Positions 58,061-64,000 of a DNA stretch of 64,000 bases are shown piece by piece (position 1 is the first letter of the stretch; every line of letters begins with the position of its first letter). Both the position numbers and the translations under genes were made by a program. The notes below the pieces were generated by a model. It saw only the letters and a program-made list of their open reading frames with translations. It had not been told where the DNA came from and did no database searches. The stretch comes from Sipunculus nudus (Eukaryota > Annelida > Sipuncula > Golfingiida > Sipunculidae): the NCBI GenBank assembly GCA_026874595.1, contig CM049322.1:44948840-45012839 (forward strand), written 5' to 3'.

Positions 58061-60165
58061 CTTGTATACAAATAACACCAGCAGTGTTGTCACAATGTCG
58101 GGGTTGCCAGTGGATACCTTTATCAGTCTGAGCAAAAACAACACATTCCTCATTCCGAATGACAACATTCTTGTCCCAGAATGTGAAACCGGTCTCTTCT
58201 GGAAGACATGTCAGTAATATTTCGTTAATTCGTGCGTGATTCAAAAATAAGGTCATGATGCAATGCTAAGTTATATAATATAAAGAAAATATAAAGTTTA
58301 TCACTCTGATCACGGCCGATTCTGGCAAGTGTCCTGAATAGAACCGAATTTCAAAACAAATGAAAGCACAAGTACATAAAGTGTAATAGACGACAAGCCT
58401 TACACTAATACACGATAACCCGTAAGAGCGTATATAACACATTTTCTTACCAATTTTTGTATTATTGGATCCAAACTGCCGAAGACCAAGCCACATTTGT
58501 GGTATTTGCTTATTATTTTTATTCAATTTTTTTAACATTTCTTGGATGTTAGGTCTCACTGCCAACTGACCTCTCCACATTTTACATGCGGCCTTTGCTG
58601 TCCACCAGTTCGCCTTTGTTTCGTGAACTGAGTATGTCTCGTTTGGTGTTATGATGCAATTATCATAAGGTATACCAGGAGGACAATAGGATTTTACTGA
58701 CAACAGTAAAGATGCAGTAAACAAATTCATTGTAATGTTTCCATGGTTTACATTGTATCAACATTTTCTCCGAAAATAGAACTGGATCATTCTTACAATG
58801 AAAAGGTCACATGGTTCATCTGGATTTATATTAAGTGTTACAATAATATAGAAATAGACAAATTACAAAAGTGTACACAAGACTTACATTCATGGGAACA
58901 AAGGTGTCCTACCAATATTTTACATGATATAAGTTCAATGTCACCATAGTGTGTCAGCCGGCCACATGTTTTACTATACTTTTATTCTCGTGATTGGTAG
59001 TTACCTAAATGTGTTACAATACGTGTTATTATGATTTCACATCCTCACTCATGATCCATGCTACGTTTTCAAATAAGAATCATAAGGAGGCAAATAATCA
59101 TAATAACAATTAAATTTGATATTAAATGTAAAATTTACCCAGGTTTTCACCATCCAGCCATTTTGGTATTGGGAAATACTCAATTCTCCATGAAAGCCAC
59201 ACATGTGAAAAATTGTGTCTTCTCATTGTACGTTCGAGTCCGACAAGCTGCGATGTGTCATAGCCTTCAGGCAACGTCCAGTTATTTACGTCATTTCTAT
59301 TGCACAAAGATACAGCAGCATCTTTCGTGAATTCACTTCCTCTTGATGGGACAAACTCTTAAGAATCTGAAAAATAGTCTAGGCATATAAATCCTCATAA
59401 TGTAACATAGAGAATGCTGAGATTGATTTTATTGTCATATATTTACGTAAACGTTCTATAGACATATTCAATGCTCTTAACAACAATGAAGCCATAAAAC
59501 AAACAGCCCACTTTGTGTCATATCGGTCAATAGAGAATCGTGTTTATTGTCACATATATCTGGCATCCTAAATATTTTGCTATTTATACAATTTGACCTT
59601 TTAATATCAAGAAATATTATCATAATCCCGTTTAATATCAAGCTAGAAACCTATGGAAGTGATCGAAGTTTGCAGTTGATACCAATCTTCATGTTCGCGA
59701 AAGGCCTAGTGCAAGAAGGTCACTCACAGCCAATCAACTGAAGAACTTGTTATAAAACAACTTAATCATATCGTACTGTTTTCCTTCTCCTAGCATGCAT
59801 GACTTATGTTATCTAAAGAACCTTAACGAATGTGGTGTTTGCGTGCGCATAAACGTAATTTGATACGCTGTTGTGTTACATGTGTGACAATAATATTCAT
59901 AATTTTTTCTGCTCCCTCTAAATTGTTTATTTATTTAATATAAGGTATAAAGATTTATCTCTAACCCGCAATGAATATCGATGATAAATCCCCATTAAAT
60001 CTCATCCAAATTATTATCATAATTTAAACATATTTGGGCGAATGACAATAAACGGGCTTGATTGTATTTAACTCTCCATGCAATAAAAGACCAATGGATC
60101 TCATGAAAAGACCCACTTGTAAACGTCGACATGCATGAAAAGCATATCCATTGGATGACATTCAT
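58061..60165 (-). pseudogene. Gene C: ectodomain-only CTLD receptor copy with two nonsense codons
   Basis: The exons match gene B one for one: leader 60117-60165, CTLD1 59139-59366 and 58888-59004, CTLD2 58451-58696 and 58061-58198. Exon lengths are identical to B. Exon 2 has TAA where B has TTA, three codons in. Exon 3 has TAA at 58982-58984 where B has GAA. The exon 2 stop could be skipped by an AG nine bases further in, but the exon 3 stop cannot. CTLD2 is fully open. No stalk, transmembrane or tail exon follows; the homology to gene B ends near 57.4 kb. Best read as a decaying partial duplicate. A truncated CTLD2-only product is possible but unsupported. Confidence 0.75.
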
Positions 60166-63100
60166 AATGTTTCCTATTCCGTCAATAGGTCACAGATGTG
60201 TACCAAAGTTAACCTAGTAAACGACAGAAAATGAATAAACATTTGCTGAAAATCATCAGCATAACACTTAACTAAAACAGTTGTATTAGATTGACATCAC
60301 TCGTTAGTTTTACATAGCTATCTGTTATGATCTTATGCTTAATCGGACAAAGCAAGTAGGTGACGCGTAATATGTTGGTGTATAAGTTCTGGATTACAAA
60401 TTGTGTCACAATTCATGCAGGAAAATTTAAACCATTTCAAAATTAAAATAATGTAGAAATACACAAATGACTTAGACCGTGTCAGAGATCATAAACAGAA
60501 TAAACACATCGTTACGCAAGTCTTACCCTTAAATATTAAGAAAACACCGTCGCTACTGTGTACTCTCGTTTGCTGGTTCCTGATGATACTGAATGTGGTT
60601 ATCTGTTATGTTGCGAACATTATAAAGATGGAAGGGGTCTGCGACAGCACAATAATAATGGTAGACAGTGATAAGGAAGTTTTTTTACTGGTACAATTAT
60701 TAGCCATTAAGTATATTATTATAAGGCTTGATCATATATAATAATTTCATGCTCCCGATGGGGTAGAGTTCCCAGAGAATTACTGTTATTCAAACTTAAC
60801 ATTTACTGTTAAGACAATGTCAGCTAGACTTTCGGCTTAACAAATATAACATTGTAAATAACAAATATACCGCCCGTGGCGATTTCAAGGAAGAGGAAGG
60901 TGGCAAATTTTCAGCGATATATCATTTCTAGAGGTTTTGTCGGCATTCCCGTTATTGTCCCAGGGTGTGCAGTTTTATAATTATTCTGATACCTTATCAT
61001 GTAAACTGGCTTTTCAGAGTAAAGCTTCTGATACAATGATTAATAAATCCTGCATTCTGTATTCTGTATGTAGATATTTAAGGGTAAAGGTCTTTTTTTC
61101 TTTATGAACGATGCTTTTGTTTTCTGAAAGAACCAGATTTAGGTTGAAAAGGTTAAGTTAGTTTTATAAACATAATACATCTGGTTTCTTTTTTTAAAAT
61201 GTTTAGGTTTCGCTGAATCATCTAACCGCAGCTTTCCTGGTTCATGCATTTATCAAGTATTTTGCGTAAGATGCAGTTAAGATTATGTCTGTGTTCAACT
61301 AACTAGCCATAACATATATAATCTGATAATTCAATATCGGCATGGCTACTGTTTAAATCTCTTTTTAGAGGTGTTTTGGTATGAGTAGCAGCTGATTTTC
61401 TGTCCTAGTCCTAAACACCAAAGCTTTAAGACGTCTTAAATATCCTTATTTATTTCCAACAAAAATGATAACATTTAACAGAGTAATACAAGAAAAAGCA
61501 TTCGAATGTGACTTATTAAATCAATTTAAACATGGTGAGGAATATTTAAACCATTTCAGAATTAAAAATAATGTAGAAATACACAAATAACACTTAGATC
61601 GTGTCAGAGATCATAATCAGAATTAACACATCGTTCAGCAATTCTTACCCTTAAATATTAAGAAAACACCGTCGCTACTGTGTACTCTCGTTTGCTGGTT
61701 CCTGATGATACTGTATTTGGTGTGTTATATTGCGAACATTATGAAGATAGAAGGAGTCTGCGACGGCACAATTATAATGAAAGACGGTGATAAGGAAGTT
61801 TTTTTACTGGTACAATTATTAGCCATTAAGTATATTGTTATAAGGCTTGATCATATATAATAATTTCATGCTCCCGATGGGGTAGAGTTCCCAGAGAAGT
61901 TTTGTTATTCGGACTAAATATATACTGTTGAGACAATGTCAGCTAGACCTTCGGCCAAACAAATATAACATTGTAAATAACAAATATACCGCCCGTGGCG
62001 ATTTCAAGGAAGAGGAAGGTGGCCAATTTTAGCGATATATCATTCCAAAAGGTTTAGTCTGCATTCCGACAAAAAAATACGAAAAGTAAATGACAAGTAG
62101 GAATGAATTTGACAAGCATGCGTATACGTTATTAGCATTCAAGTATGGAATAAGCATGAATGTATGCGACAAACATGCACGTATATGTCAAGCATACATG
62201 TATATGACAAACAAAAATGTATGTGAAGAGCATGCATATATGTGATAAGCATGCATGTATGCAAGTGTTATATCTCACAGCTTGAAATAATGACACTGAT
62301 TATCAATTAAACGGGTCATAAATAATGGCATATGATGAGAAAAGAATACACGTTTATTTGGTTATAGAATAAAAAAAAATAAAACCACCGAAGAGCAGAA
62401 ATGAAGTTTAAAACACATAGACGATCATAGACATATACAAGCGAATCGATATTGTTTTACAGAAAACTTACTTTGTATTATAAATCCTTTCCTCGTCCAC
62501 ATATTATAATAAGATTATAAAATATAACCATGATGACAGACATAATAAATGGCATTATTGGAATATATATACAGAACTCGGTTAAATAACAATTGGTGCT
62601 GTTTTATGCATCTTAATTATCTAATCTATCAAAGTAAGTATAGATAAAATTGATTCTGTTTGCTACTCATAAATAAACTCAAAGGTTCTGCTTTCTGTAC
62701 ACATGGACGGGAACCAAACTACTAGTAGTGACTATTTAAACTTCATTCCCCTCTGTGTTAACAATCAGTGCAGATGAATACAGCTATTGTGATGAAATAA
62801 GTCAGATTGCATACAACCATTTTTAAGTTCAGTGTTTAGACTATTAAAAACGGTTGATAAAAATGAGGTTTCAAATTTGAATGAAACCATATATATTTTT
62901 TACTTCAGCAGATATCCAGATATACCCGAGCCGAGTTATCCCTCATACTCCCGACGGACGTTATGAATAAGAGAACATTTCTCATCAAACGATAGTGATC
63001 TGCATTACATTTTATGTAGCAAAGTTTAAAATAACGCTGTATGTAAACAAACGTAATAGTGATTTTGTGGCGCAAAGTGAAAAGGCCCGTGACAGTTTTT

Positions 63101-64000
63101 TACAGTCACATATTAAAACACTGATATATTGAAAAATTTAAATGTATTCATGAGTTAACGTTTGTGAAATTTCTTTCCCATATTGCAATGTGCAAATTAT
63201 AAATAAAATTTCCATTGATCACATAACATGAATTTAATACATCCAGGTGCTTTACCATGTGTGAGCGTTTTATACTATGCTCCCAAGATAATAATATGAG
63301 TAACATTTAAAAAGATATGACAACAAGCGAATAGATAGGTTTTTAAAAGGAAATATAATTAAAATATCAGTTTGACAAGAATATGTAGGCAACACTCCCC
63401 TTACTTCAAAGAGGTGTTTTTTTGAGGATTTAGATCGCTAGAAATTTACATCCTATCTCAGGAAACGCAGTTATCTTTAATTATATAATAACCTCATATT
63501 TTCTATTAAAAACAGTTTGTCATATTTTGCTGGCACAGTAGCCTTTATCATGTGTTAACAAAGATATGGATAGTGGAAATTAAGTGTGACATGATAAAAA
63601 GCAGAGCTGTTGTTTGACTTGGAATACATGTTTGGTGCCTTTCTGTGATGTATTTTATTTGATGTGACTTTTTTTGTTTACTATGAGCACATTTACGACA
63701 ATCTATAGTTGAACAAAAATACTGATTTAAATATGTGTCTTTTTACATCACCAATAACTAAAAATCACCTATGAAACCAGAGAACAAAATCCCTCGCAAA
63801 AATAGTAATGTGAGACATATATGTTTTGGCTGAAAGAACACTATGCCAAATTGACAAAACTGCCAAATGTAGAACTAATAAAAATGAAGTGAACCAAAAA
63901 TGTTTATAAACCTGCTCAAGTGAGTTGGATCCCAAATAACTAATCAGGTTATGGGAGATTGATACGATACCCTACCCATATTAATTCGAATTTGGGATGA
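60166..64000. other. Upstream region of gene C to window end
   Basis: Duplicate of 52,010-55,750 with its own internal duplication (60,420-60,930 and 61,545-62,045). No coding exon is recognised. A receptor-type 3' flank appears from 63,590. Confidence 0.55.
62090..62275 (+). repeat. Degenerate gcatgcatgtatg minisatellite (right copy)
   Basis: Same unit type as 53,330-53,530. It is part of the large right-hand segmental duplication. Confidence 0.6.

Larger units (their letters stand above)
58010..63770 (+). repeat. Segmental duplication, right copy (partner 49,850-55,750)
   Basis: Holds gene C. It also has an internal duplication, 60,420-60,930 with 61,545-62,045. The last 200 bp repeat a receptor 3' flank (as at 55.5 kb), hinting at another unit beyond the window. 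Confidence 0.8.

Noticed and set aside
1-64000. Reverse transcriptase, transposase or viral genes
   Set aside because: No frame shows such domains; mobile elements here are non-coding fragments only.

Overview
This is an AT-rich, intron-rich eukaryotic window crowded with (TA)n microsatellites, MITE-like inverted repeats, a tRNA-derived SINE, SINE-type 3' tails, a Penelope-type remnant and local tandem duplications. The texture, together with an expanded C-type-lectin-like (CTLD) receptor family, suggests a marine lophotrochozoan, most likely a bivalve mollusc. The species assignment is inference.

The core of the window (about 17-60 kb) is a minus-strand tandem array of one receptor family. 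Two members can be spliced into complete open reading frames with matching GT/AG sites and matching intron phases. Gene A (31,682-36,747) has 11 coding exons and encodes about 711 aa. Gene B (46,695-52,009) has 10 coding exons and encodes about 719 aa. Both read: signal peptide, CTLD1 (2 exons), CTLD2 (2 exons), short stalk exon(s), one transmembrane exon, a basic juxtamembrane exon, a linker exon, and a long last exon encoding a tyrosine-containing cytoplasmic tail. They look like type I cell-surface lectin-like receptors that signal or traffic through YxxPhi motifs. I know of no named gene to attach to them.

Around these lie broken relatives. D (23,202-29,380) is full length but carries frameshifts, nonsense codons and a lost splice acceptor. 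C (58,061-60,165) has the ectodomain only, with two nonsense codons and no stalk, transmembrane or tail exons. G (39,810-42,335) is a degenerate ectodomain plus a juxtamembrane exon with a lost donor. F (17,341-18,696) and E (4,829-5,515, two tandem copies) are 3' fragments with a different, short tail. A lone CTLD exon relic sits near 55.1 kb. Several blocks are clear segmental duplications: 0.37-7.2 kb with 16.2-19.9 kb, and 49.9-55.7 kb with 58.0-63.8 kb. The array therefore evolves by birth and death, and the 3' flank seen again at 63.6-64.0 kb suggests it may continue to the right.

The left part (7.5-16 kb) is unrelated. It holds two phase-compatible exons of an acidic, coiled-coil-like protein gene on the minus strand (8,142-9,316), a SINE in the adjacent intron, and a CpG/CRE-rich spot near 15.9 kb that could be a promoter. 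The other long stretches are intergenic or intronic DNA rich in satellites and microsatellites, in which I see no supported gene.
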